In this document: piece by piece, positions 8,157-16,001 of the stretch
Layout of the letters: each line of letters starts with the position of its first letter
Numbering within the stretch: position 1 is the first letter of the stretch
NCBI GenBank assembly: GCA_964587835.1
Contig: CAZPMN010000010.1
Coordinates: 13,880-77,879, forward strand
Source of the DNA: Erginobacter sp964587835
GTDB lineage: Bacteria; Auribacterota; Erginobacteria; Erginobacterales; Erginobacteraceae
Direction of reading: 5' to 3'
Length of the DNA: 64,000 nt
The notes under the pieces: generated by a model
The model's database searches: none
The model's input: only the letters and a program-made list of their open reading frames with translations
What the model was told of the DNA's origin: nothing
Position numbers and translations under genes: made by a program

Positions 8157-9278
8157 ATGGAAAAAGAAAAAAGTCAAAATCTTGTCCTCGACGGGCACAA
8201 GCTGGCCTGGCACCGGGACCGGGTGGAAGCCTGGCTGAACGGGGAGCGGATCGCCCCGATCACCATCGACTGCGCCCTGACTCGACGCTGCACCTACAAC
8301 TGCGTCTACTGCTACAGCAAGCTCCAGATGCACGACGAGCAGAGGATGACCCGCGACGTCATCTTCCGTTTCCTCGACGACGCAGCCGAGATCGGGGTGA
8401 AGGCGATCAGCCTGGTCTCCGACGGGGAGTCCACCTGCTCCCCCCACCTGGAGGACGCGATCGTGAAGGGGAAGGCCAACGGGTTGGATATGGCCCTGGG
8501 GACCAACGGCTACCTGCTCAAGATCGAGCGGCTGGAGGAGATCCTCCCCGCCCTGACCTACCTGAGATTCAACATCTCGGCCGGGGAGAGGGAAGCCTAC
8601 TCCAAGGTGATGGGGTGTAAACCGGAAGCTTACGACCGGGTCCTTAAGATCATCCGGGAGTGCGTCCGGATCAAGCGGGAGAAGAATCTCGCCGTGACCA
8701 TCGGCCTGCAGATGGTCCTCCTCCCCGAGTTCGCCGGACAGATCATCCCCCTGGCCAAACTGGGGCGGGAGCTGGGCGTCGACTACACGGTGATCAAGCA
8801 CTGCAGCGACGACGAGCTCCACACCCTGGGGGTCGACTACTCGAAGTATTTCACCCTGGGGGATATCCTCAAGGAGGCCGAGAGTTATTCCACCCCGGAT
8901 TACCTGGTCAAGGCCAAGTGGTCGAAGATTATGTCCGGAGGCGAGCGGAAGTACTCCCGCTGCTACGGGGCCGCCTTTATGCCCCAGTTCTCCGGTTCCG
9001 GCCTGGTCGCCCCCTGCGGGATGCTCTTCAACAGCCGCTACCGGGAGAAGTTCCACATCGGCAACATCATCGACACCCCCTTCAAGGAGATCTGGAAGAG
9101 CGACCGCTACTGGGAGGTGATGGACTACCTCGCCTCGGACAAGTTCGACGCCCGGACCGACTGCGCCTGCCTCTGCCTCCAGCACAAGATCAACGAGTAT
9201 CTCTGGGACCTGAAGGAGGGAGTTATCGCATTGGGTGAACCTTCCGGTGAACCTCCTGATCACATTAACTTTATTTAG
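8157..9278 (+). CDS. Radical SAM/SPASM-like protein
   Basis: A 373-residue radical SAM enzyme with the 4Fe-4S cysteines at 45, 49 and 52 in RRCTYNCVYC. In place of GGEP it has SDGEST near residue 95. The C-terminal third contains CYGAAFMPQF, then APCGMLFNS, then an FKEIWKS segment and CACLC, a SPASM-type set of extra cluster ligands. It differs from the other radical SAM proteins in the window by a longer N-terminus and by this C-terminal domain, so it likely acts on a different substrate. The start overlaps the end of a dispersed repeat, and the TAG stop overlaps a heptad repeat at 9278. Confidence 0.9.
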   Translation: MEKEKSQNLVLDGHKLAWHRDRVEAWLNGERIAPITIDCALTRRCTYNCVYCYSKLQMHDEQRMTRDVIFRFLDDAAEIGVKAISLVSDGESTCSPHLEDAIVKGKANGLDMALGTNGYLLKIERLEEILPALTYLRFNISAGEREAYSKVMGCKPEAYDRVLKIIRECVRIKREKNLAVTIGLQMVLLPEFAGQIIPLAKLGRELGVDYTVIKHCSDDELHTLGVDYSKYFTLGDILKEAESYSTPDYLVKAKWSKIMSGGERKYSRCYGAAFMPQFSGSGLVAPCGMLFNSRYREKFHIGNIIDTPFKEIWKSDRYWEVMDYLASDKFDARTDCACLCLQHKINEYLWDLKEGVIALGEPSGEPPDHINFI

Positions 9279-9314
9279 TAAGAAGTAAGCAGTGAGCGGT
9301 ATGCGGTAAGCGGT
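9278..9314. repeat. Left arm of a heptad palindrome whose loop holds a gene
   Basis: Five 7-bp units run GTAAGAA, GTAAGCA, GTGAGCG, GTATGCG, GTAAGCG. Read in reverse complement, the arm at 9755-9800 also begins with GTAAGAA and ends with GTATGCG, GTAAGCG, so the two are matching arms of a single element. The first base overlaps the TAG stop of the upstream radical SAM gene. Confidence 0.85.
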
Positions 9315-9361
9315 TGCTCTTGGAACCGGACCAGGCAAAATATCATCAAGGCTGGAATTGA

Positions 9362-9745
9362 ATGTATGTTGAAGATTTCAGGGAACTTGAAGTTTATAAA
9401 TCAGCCCGAGATTTGGCTCGAAGAATTTTTGCCGTATCAAGGAGTTTCCCTGCCGAGGAGAAATATTCTATAACCAGCCAGATCCGCCGTTCTTTCCGAT
9501 CGGTGGGGGCTCAGATCCCCGAAGCCTGGGCCAAGAGGCGCTATGAGTCCCATTTTATCAGCAAGCTGACTGATGCTGATGGAGAACAGCGGGAGACACA
9601 GCACTGGATTGAAACTGCTTTTGATTGTGGTTACATCGATGAGAATATTCGAAATGAGCTGCTTAAGAAATGTCAAAGCATCGGGAAGATGCTCCAGAGT
9701 ATGATCGATAAATCAGACCAATTCTGCAGAAGTCAGCACAAGTAA
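9362..9745 (+). CDS. Four-helix bundle protein (S23/IVS-type)
   Basis: A 127-residue helical protein with the family's opening pattern FRELEVYKSARDLARRIF and a later RRSFRSVGAQIPEAWAKRR segment. The family is best known from open reading frames in 23S rRNA intervening sequences and from a diversity-generating-retroelement accessory (avd); most chromosomal copies have no known role. It is less GC-rich than its neighbours and lies alone between the two arms of a heptad-repeat palindrome (9278-9314 and 9755-9800), so I read it as cargo of that element and not as part of the glycan pathway. Confidence 0.9.
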   Translation: MYVEDFRELEVYKSARDLARRIFAVSRSFPAEEKYSITSQIRRSFRSVGAQIPEAWAKRRYESHFISKLTDADGEQRETQHWIETAFDCGYIDENIRNELLKKCQSIGKMLQSMIDKSDQFCRSQHK

Positions 9746-9754
9746 TAAAAGTTT

Positions 9755-9800
9755 TTACCGCTTACCGCATACCGCTAACCGCTTACCGGTAACTTCTTAC
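9755..9800. repeat. Right arm of the gene-bearing heptad palindrome
   Basis: Inverse 7-bp units such as CGCTTAC and CGCATAC run from just after the four-helix-bundle stop codon to TTCTTAC at 9794-9800. The unit order mirrors the left arm at 9278-9314. Confidence 0.85.
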
Positions 9801-9814
9801 CGCTGCCGTCTCCG

Positions 9815-10876
9815 ATGCGTTCCCAACTCACATACAAGCGGGCGAAGATGCTCGCCAGCCTCGCCTTCAGCCACCTCCTCCACAGAAGGCGCCCCCTCAA
9901 TGTTTACCTGGCGGTTACCAACCGCTGCAACCTGAAGTGCTATTACTGCTACGGGGATTACTTTAACCGTGGCGACTGGCCGGAGTTCACCACCGAGGAA
10001 CTGTTCCGGCTGATCGATGACCTCAGCCGGTCGGGGACCTGTCTGCTCCAGCTCCAGGGCGGCGAACCGCTCCTCCGCGACGACATTGATCTGCTGGTCG
10101 ACCGGGTCAACCGCCGGGGGATGATCTGCGATATGATCACCAACGGCCTGCTGGTGGAGAAGAAGTTAGAGACGGTGAAGAAGCTCGATTCGATCTGCAT
10201 CAGCCTGGACGGCCGGCGGGAGATCAACGACCGCAACCGGGGGCCGGGCACCTTTGACCGGATTGTCCGGGCGATCGAACTGACCAGTTCCGCCGGGATC
10301 CCCACCCGGATCAATTCCGTCCTGACCAGCGAGACCGAACCGGAGGACCTGCAGTTCCTGGCCGATTTCTCCCGGGAGAAGGGGGCCCAGCTCAACTTTT
10401 CCCTTTCCTTCCAGTACGAGCCACTGCGGGAAGGCGGTCCCACCCACCACCTTGACGTGAGCGATGACCGGGTCCGGGGTTTCCTCCGCCAGATTCTCCA
10501 GCTTCAGGCCGAGGGCTACCCGCTGCAGTTCTCCGAGCGGGCCCACCAGATCGCCCTCAACTGGCCCTTCTCCTACCAGAAGCGGATGGCCGCGCCGGCC
10601 GAGCTCCCGAAAGGATTCAAGTACCCCAAGTGCTATCACGGGGATTACGTGGTCTTCATCGACTCCGACGGGAGCGTCTACCCCTGCTGCAACTTCTGGG
10701 GCAAGCCGCGCTACAACATCCGTACCGACGGCCTGAAGACCTCCCTGGAAAAGGTCAGCCGGGAAGGGTGCGAAGCCTGCTATATCCTCTCCTACCTCGA
10801 CCGCAACCTGCTGTTGGGGATGAGACCGGGTATCCTCTGGCATTACGCCCTCAAGGCCCTGCGGGAGCTGCGATGA
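9815..10876 (+). CDS. Radical SAM protein with C-terminal twin-Cys tail
   Basis: A 353-residue radical SAM enzyme with cluster cysteines 38, 42 and 45 in RCNLKCYYC, a basic N-terminus, and GGEPLLRDD near residue 83. The C-terminal region has a Cys-rich SPASM-like patch: CYHGDYV, then YPCCNFWG, then CEACY, followed by a hydrophobic tail rich in Leu and Trp. It closely resembles the gene at 5362 in layout. Its stop overlaps the start of the next radical SAM gene (ATGA), so the two are co-translated. The preceding bases are the right arm of a heptad palindrome. Confidence 0.9.
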   Translation: MRSQLTYKRAKMLASLAFSHLLHRRRPLNVYLAVTNRCNLKCYYCYGDYFNRGDWPEFTTEELFRLIDDLSRSGTCLLQLQGGEPLLRDDIDLLVDRVNRRGMICDMITNGLLVEKKLETVKKLDSICISLDGRREINDRNRGPGTFDRIVRAIELTSSAGIPTRINSVLTSETEPEDLQFLADFSREKGAQLNFSLSFQYEPLREGGPTHHLDVSDDRVRGFLRQILQLQAEGYPLQFSERAHQIALNWPFSYQKRMAAPAELPKGFKYPKCYHGDYVVFIDSDGSVYPCCNFWGKPRYNIRTDGLKTSLEKVSREGCEACYILSYLDRNLLLGMRPGILWHYALKALRELR

Positions 10877-11916
10877 AGGAAGGCTGGCGGAAAACGGCCC
10901 GCCTGGCCCGGCAGGCGGCGGGACGTCTCAGCGGCCGCCGGATTCCCCTCTTCGTCCAGCTGATGACCACCGAGCGCTGCAACCTTTCCTGCCGTTACTG
11001 CTACGCCGAGTTCGGCGCCCGGCATCGGCCAGACTTTCCCCGGGAACCCCTGCTCCGGGTGATCGACGGATTGGGCCGCCTGGGCTGCGCCTTCGTGATG
11101 CTGGCCGGGGGGGAGCCGATGCTGCGGAAGGATATCGGGGAGGTGATCGACCGGGTCAAGGCGGCGGGGATGAACTGCTCGCTCAACACCAACGGCCTCC
11201 TGGTCCCGTCCCGGATCGAAGAGATCGCCGGGGCCGATATGTTCAGCATCAGCCTTGACGGCCCTCCCGACATCCACGACTATTACCGGGGGGAGGGGAC
11301 CTACCGGAAAGTGATCGCGGCCATCGAGGCGGGCCGCCGGCGGGGGATCCGGGTTCAGATCCAGTTCACCCTGACCCGGGAACTCTCCCGGGCCTTCGGA
11401 CACGTGGAGGAGATAGCGCGGGAGTACGGATGTTTTATCGGAATCAACTTTCTCCGCCCCCAGGAGAAGATCGAAGGCGGGCGGGTGGAGGCGGCCGAGG
11501 CGAGTGACGAAGAGATCGGCCTTTTCCTCGACGATTTGATCGCCAATCCCCGTTCCGTTCTTCCCTACCCGAATTATCTTCTCCGCTACGTGCGCCGCTG
11601 GCCCTACGGCTTCGGCCGCCACCTGATCGCCGAGGAGAAGGACCTGAAGGGGTTCCGCCCGATCCCCTGCCAGGCCGGCCGCTATCTGATCGCCATCGAC
11701 AACCGGGGCGACGTCTTCCCCTGCACCAAGCTCTTCTACAGCGAGCCGCTCGGCAACTGCCTCGACGGCGATATCGAGACCGCCTGGAAGAACCTCAAAC
11801 CGGTTAACTGCCGGGCCTGCCTCGATCTCGGCTGCAACCTGATCAACGACCTCCTCCGCCTCCACCCCCCGGCCCTCCTCGGCTTGCTGCGAAACTGGCG
11901 GTCTCCGGCCGGTTAA
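10873..11916 (+). CDS. Radical SAM protein with C-terminal twin-Cys tail
   Basis: A 347-residue radical SAM enzyme with cluster cysteines 36, 40 and 43 in RCNLSCRYC and GGEPMLRKD near residue 78. The C-terminal part has CQAGRYL, then FPCTKLF, then CRACLDLGC, followed by a Leu-rich tail. I take the ATG at 10873, which overlaps the previous stop by four bases; the open frame extends further upstream but only through the coding region of the previous gene. The pairing with 9815 suggests that the two act in sequence or as a heteromeric pair. Confidence 0.9.
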   Translation: MKEGWRKTARLARQAAGRLSGRRIPLFVQLMTTERCNLSCRYCYAEFGARHRPDFPREPLLRVIDGLGRLGCAFVMLAGGEPMLRKDIGEVIDRVKAAGMNCSLNTNGLLVPSRIEEIAGADMFSISLDGPPDIHDYYRGEGTYRKVIAAIEAGRRRGIRVQIQFTLTRELSRAFGHVEEIAREYGCFIGINFLRPQEKIEGGRVEAAEASDEEIGLFLDDLIANPRSVLPYPNYLLRYVRRWPYGFGRHLIAEEKDLKGFRPIPCQAGRYLIAIDNRGDVFPCTKLFYSEPLGNCLDGDIETAWKNLKPVNCRACLDLGCNLINDLLRLHPPALLGLLRNWRSPAG

Positions 11917-11951
11917 TATCCTTTCGGCGGTTGTCCGACAAACCCCGAATT

Positions 11952-12067
11952 GTCATCGCGAGGAGCGAAGCGACGAAGCGATCTCAATTTTCGAATACAA
12001 TGTATTAACCGGCAGCAGATTGAGATTGCTTCGGCCCCTCCGCTTCGCTATGGGGCCTCGCAATGAC
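11952..12067. repeat. GTCATTGCGAG-type palindrome
   Basis: The left arm starts GTCATCGCGAGGAGCGAAG and continues to CGATCTCAAT. The right arm is the inverse (ATTGAGATTGCTTC to CGCAATGAC). Within each arm lies a smaller self-complementary part. Family members are at 14603, 61555/62076, 62805 and 63823. This copy fills most of the gap before the membrane gene at 12108. A TATACT hexamer follows at 12088 but lacks a good -35. Confidence 0.85.
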
Positions 12068-12107
12068 CGTCTTGAATGTCGTGGTACTATACTGGTCTTG
12101 TTAGTAT

Positions 12108-14594
12108 ATGAAGTCCTCTACTGACAGGTTATGGCTGGCGGGGATCTGCCTGGGGGTGATCATTCTCCTGCTGCCGATGCTGCTCGGCTGGCTGGGGATC
12201 TTCACCGACGACTACTACGAGACCTTCTCCCGCCTCCTCTTCAACGCCCGGTCGGTCCGCTCCGGCTCGCTTCCCCTCTGGGACCCCCAGACCTTCGCCG
12301 GCGGGCGGATCAATTACATCCCCAACACCACCATCTGGTACTGGCCGCTCTACCCCTTTTACCTTTTGGTGGATGCCGCGGACGTCGACGCCGCCTACGC
12401 CTGGCTGATCAAGGTCCCGCTGCTCATCCACTGGCTGGTCTGCGCCCTGGGAGCCTACGCCCTCGGAAGGGGAGTGATCAGACTCCGCCCGCCGGCCGCC
12501 GGAGTGCTGGCCGCGATCTACTCGCTGGGAGCCTCGATGACCTACAACGTTCTCGATCCCTCCACCACCTACGCCACCGCCTGGCTGCCGGCCCTGCTCT
12601 GGGGAATCTTCTCCTTCGCCCGCCGACCGTCCCCCTGGCCGCTGGCCGCGGCGGCCGCCGCCTTCGCCTTTATCGGTCCCTGCGGCTCCGACGTCCGGGG
12701 GCTCTTCAGCCTGGCCACAGCCGCTATCCTGGTTGTCGCCGTTGCCGGCGCTCATCTGCTCCGCCGCAACCCCGCCGCCGGCTGGCGGGCAATAAAAGCA
12801 TTCCTCCTCGTGGTCCTGCTCGGTCTTCTCCTCTCGGCGCCCTATTGGACGGCGATGGTCGAGACCCTGAAGATCTACCGCGGCTCCGCGCTCCTCGATC
12901 CCGGCCGCTCCGCCTCGGAGATGTTCAGCGTGCCCTGGCCCTACCTGCTGACGATCCTGGTCCCGGACGCCTTCGGCACCCTGACTAACTGCCGGGGGGT
13001 CGACCCGGGGGTCAGTTACCTGCAGGAGTTCTCCTACCTGGAGGGGAATCTCACCGGAGGATTCTGGCTGGTCCTTCTCTGCCTGGCCGGTGCGGCGGCC
13101 GGTTGGAGGGGGAGGTCGGTCCGGAAGGACGGTACCGGACTCTGGTGGTGGGTCGGACTGGGCCTCTTCGTCTTCTCCCTCTTCCTGGTCGCCGGGCGTT
13201 ACTCGCCGCCGTACCTTTGGCTGGCGAGGGTCTTCCCCCTCTTCGGCCTCCCCTACGCCGTCCGCTGGCGGATCCTTGAGCACCTGAGTCTCGCCCTGCT
13301 GGCGGGGGTCTCCGCCCACTGGCTGCTGGAGAGCGGTCGGCGGGTCTCCCGGGCGGTGGTCATCGGGTTGGCGGCCGCCACCCTGGCCGCCCTGGCCGCG
13401 GCCTGGTCGCGCCCGGAGGTCTTCACCGGCGGGACGGTCTTCGCCCGGATCTGGAGTCTTTATCCGAGATGGCTCTTCTCCAGTCCGCTGTTCTATCTGG
13501 TTCTGATGCTTGCCGGGTCCGTCATCCTGGTCACGATCCGGCGGTGGAGCCGGGCGCTCCTGCTCTCGGCGGTGATCCTGGAGTCCTTCATCCTTGCCTT
13601 CGCGGTGATCTATCACCTCTCCTGGGGTTCCGGCGAGGAGTGGGTCCGCTACCGCCGCCCGAGCGAAAGCCTCTACTGGCGCCTGGCCGCGCGGGCCTAC
13701 TCCCCGGGCAATCCGGATACCGGGTCGGAACGGACGACCTTCGCTCTGAGCCAGATCGACCAGATCGCAACCACGGTGGGGGGGGAATATCTCTTCGGCC
13801 ATTGCTCCAAGCCCCTGACCCCCCGACTGTTCGATATTGTTCAGATGATTACCATCGGTTATCCTTACGCCCTGCGAATTACCGATCCCGGGTCCGCTTA
13901 CTTTCCGAATATGAGCGCCCGGCACCTGGTTCTGAACCGGCCGGACGCCCTTCCCCCCGATAGGGCCGAGGTGCGGCCGCTGGATGCCGGAGGTGAGTTT
14001 TATGATTACCGGCTGGGGACGATTCTCCCCCGGGTCTTCACCCAGGACGTGGCCGTGATCTGTACTGGAGAAGAGGCTCTCCGCGAACTGGTCAGCGGCG
14101 ATCTCCGCCGGGCGGCCTATGTTGAGGACGGTGATCAGTTATCAGTAATCAGTAATCAGGCCGGGGACCAGGCTACTGATTACGGATTACGGATCACGGA
14201 TTACGCTTCTTCCATTCCCGCTGAAGATTCGAGTGATCGCTTCGATCGCCTCCAGGTGGTAAATCGAATCCGCTCAGTCACGATCCCCGCCCCCACCCGG
14301 ATGACCATCGAGACCGAGATCCGCCGGCCGGCCCTCCTGGTTACCACCGATGTCTTACATCCCGGCTGGGAGGTCAGGGTGGATGGAGAGCGGAGAGAAC
14401 CAATCCAGGTGAACTATCTGCAGCGGGCGGTTTCGGTCCGGCCGGGCGACCGGGTCATAGAGTGGACATTCCGCCCGCCACCGGCCAGTTGGGGCCTCGG
14501 CCTTTTCGCCTTTGGCCTGGTCGTCCTGGTGGGTATAGTCATAAGGTTGAACCGCAAAAACCGGCAGAGGAATACTGACGAGGACGGGATATAG
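12108..14594 (+). CDS. YfhO-type polytopic membrane protein
   Basis: An 828-residue protein with a first helix, the external GIFTDD motif near residue 32, LWDPQTFAGG near residue 57, about a dozen more hydrophobic segments, and a soluble C-terminal domain with HPGWEVRVDG and VNYLQRA before a last membrane helix. This is the layout of the YfhO family, linked in Gram-positives to glycosylation of lipoteichoic acid. The gene at 38466-40985 is a paralogue with the same motifs. Residues about 675-699 are encoded by a heptad-type palindrome (14131-14204) that has no counterpart in the paralogue and lies in a linker ahead of the C-terminal domain, so the reading frame has tolerated an insertion. Confidence 0.88.
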   Translation: MKSSTDRLWLAGICLGVIILLLPMLLGWLGIFTDDYYETFSRLLFNARSVRSGSLPLWDPQTFAGGRINYIPNTTIWYWPLYPFYLLVDAADVDAAYAWLIKVPLLIHWLVCALGAYALGRGVIRLRPPAAGVLAAIYSLGASMTYNVLDPSTTYATAWLPALLWGIFSFARRPSPWPLAAAAAAFAFIGPCGSDVRGLFSLATAAILVVAVAGAHLLRRNPAAGWRAIKAFLLVVLLGLLLSAPYWTAMVETLKIYRGSALLDPGRSASEMFSVPWPYLLTILVPDAFGTLTNCRGVDPGVSYLQEFSYLEGNLTGGFWLVLLCLAGAAAGWRGRSVRKDGTGLWWWVGLGLFVFSLFLVAGRYSPPYLWLARVFPLFGLPYAVRWRILEHLSLALLAGVSAHWLLESGRRVSRAVVIGLAAATLAALAAAWSRPEVFTGGTVFARIWSLYPRWLFSSPLFYLVLMLAGSVILVTIRRWSRALLLSAVILESFILAFAVIYHLSWGSGEEWVRYRRPSESLYWRLAARAYSPGNPDTGSERTTFALSQIDQIATTVGGEYLFGHCSKPLTPRLFDIVQMITIGYPYALRITDPGSAYFPNMSARHLVLNRPDALPPDRAEVRPLDAGGEFYDYRLGTILPRVFTQDVAVICTGEEALRELVSGDLRRAAYVEDGDQLSVISNQAGDQATDYGLRITDYASSIPAEDSSDRFDRLQVVNRIRSVTIPAPTRMTIETEIRRPALLVTTDVLHPGWEVRVDGERREPIQVNYLQRAVSVRPGDRVIEWTFRPPPASWGLGLFAFGLVVLVGIVIRLNRKNRQRNTDEDGI
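14131..14204. repeat. Heptad palindrome inside a coding region
   Basis: The left arm is four units: GTGATCA, GTTATCA and GTAATCA twice. A loop of about 15 bp follows, then four inverse units (TACTGAT, TACGGAT twice, CACGGAT). It lies wholly inside the reading frame of the YfhO-type gene without breaking it and adds about 25 residues of low-complexity sequence. This subfamily (GTAATCA) also occurs at 63565. Confidence 0.85.
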
Positions 14595-14602
14595 ACAGTG
14601 GA

Positions 14603-14692
14603 GTCATTGCGAGACCCGCTTTGCGGGACGAAGCAATCTCATCTGCCGACAGTGCCCAGAGATTGCTTCGTCGCTCCGCTCCTCGCAATGAC
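14603..14692. repeat. GTCATTGCGAG-type palindrome
   Basis: It begins with GTCATTGCGAG, contains the small hairpin CCCGCTTTGCGGG, then GAAGCAATCTC, and returns through GAGATTGCTTC to CTCGCAATGAC. It starts eight bases after a stop codon and may act as a transcript end, although there is no T-run. Confidence 0.85.
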
Positions 14693-14726
14693 GACCATCC
14701 TCTCCGTAGCAATTTAAGGAAAAGCT

Positions 14727-15992
14727 ATGCCCTATCCGCGTTTCCGAATTAATATGCCGCCGGGGGAGTTGCTGCTCTCGCTGTTCCAGGGGCTGGAGAA
14801 ACCGCCCCCGGGTTCGCGGGAGCGCGAATTCCTCCGCCGGTTCCGCAAGCTGGGGGGATTCCCGGAGACATTCCTGGTCGGTTCGGGTCGGGCGGGGTTC
14901 CGCCTCCTCCTGGAATGCCTGGTGGCGGAGCCGGGGGCGGAGATCATCTTCCCCGCCTATACCTTCCACCCGATCCCGGCGGCGGCGGCCGAGTGTGGGT
15001 ACCGCCCGGTCTTTGCCGACGTCGACCCCGGAACCTGGAATATCGATCCGGATAAGATCCCGCCCCTGCTCGGCCCGCGGACACGGGCGATCGTGCCCAC
15101 CCACCTCTTTGGGGTCCCGGCGGAGATGGACCGGATCAACGAAATCGCCGCCCGGCACGGTCTGCCGGTGATCGAGGACTGCGCCCACGGCCTGGGGGCG
15201 AGGTACAACGGCCGGCCAGCCGGCGCCCTGGGCGACGCGGCGCTCTTCACCTTCGCGATGAGCAAGAACCTCCCCTGCTGGGGGGGAGGAGCGATGACGG
15301 TGAAGGACCCCGCGCTGGCCGAGCGGATGCGGTCGGCGATCGGAGATGATACCCCCCCCGGCGGGCTGTCAATCCTCAGAGGCCAGGCCTTCAACTTCGC
15401 CGCCCTCCTTCTCACCCAGCCGATGGTCTTCCCCTGGACCCTCTATCCGCTGATCCGCCTGGCCTCGCGCTTCGGCAGGGATCTCTTCGACGGCCCGTTC
15501 CTCGAGGAGGTGACCTCGATCTCACCCGTCCGAAACCTTGACGACGGCAAGAGCGGGAGCCGGCGGTTCTCCCCCTTCCAGGCGGCGGTGGGACTGAGGC
15601 AGCTCGAGCGGTTTCCCCGCTGGCTGGAGAGGCAGGAGACCAACGCCCGTCTCCTCCGCTCCCGCCTCTCCGGCTGCCCGGGGCTGCAGCTGCAGGAAGA
15701 GCCGCCGGGGACGCGATCTTCCTTCCTCTACCTCCGGGCCCGGGTGGAGGACCCGTCCCGGGTCCGCCGCCTTCTACTTCGCCGGGGGGTGGACACCAAG
15801 CCCGACGATATGCGCGACTGTTCCCGGCTGGGTATCTTCGGAAAGCAACCGCCCTGTCCGGTCGCCGGCCGCCTGGGGGGGCACTGTATCGAGATCCCCT
15901 GCAGCCCGTTTTACACGGAACGGGAGATTGACGACATCGCCGGGCGGGTATCGGCCGCCCTGTCCCGGCCCGGCGGACGGGAAGCGAGGTAA
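14727..15992 (+). CDS. DegT/DnrJ/EryC1/StrS-family aminotransferase
   Basis: The 421-residue product is a PLP-dependent sugar aminotransferase of the DegT family. It has EIIFPAYTFHPIPAAAAECG near residue 72, VIEDCAHGLGA near residue 148, and the PLP lysine in FAMSKNLPCWGGG near residue 180. These enzymes usually convert nucleotide-linked keto sugars to amino sugars. It is about 50 residues longer than the other two copies in the window (23309, 25637) and divergent from them, with an extended N-terminus. AAGGA precedes the ATG. Substrate cannot be told from sequence. Confidence 0.9.
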   Translation: MPYPRFRINMPPGELLLSLFQGLEKPPPGSREREFLRRFRKLGGFPETFLVGSGRAGFRLLLECLVAEPGAEIIFPAYTFHPIPAAAAECGYRPVFADVDPGTWNIDPDKIPPLLGPRTRAIVPTHLFGVPAEMDRINEIAARHGLPVIEDCAHGLGARYNGRPAGALGDAALFTFAMSKNLPCWGGGAMTVKDPALAERMRSAIGDDTPPGGLSILRGQAFNFAALLLTQPMVFPWTLYPLIRLASRFGRDLFDGPFLEEVTSISPVRNLDDGKSGSRRFSPFQAAVGLRQLERFPRWLERQETNARLLRSRLSGCPGLQLQEEPPGTRSSFLYLRARVEDPSRVRRLLLRRGVDTKPDDMRDCSRLGIFGKQPPCPVAGRLGGHCIEIPCSPFYTEREIDDIAGRVSAALSRPGGREAR

Positions 15993-16001
15993 GTTCCAGC
16001 T

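Noticed and set aside
12088..12093. TATACT as the -10 of a promoter for the gene at 12108
   Set aside because: The expected -35 position holds GACCGT, and the leader would be only about eight bases; left as a remark.
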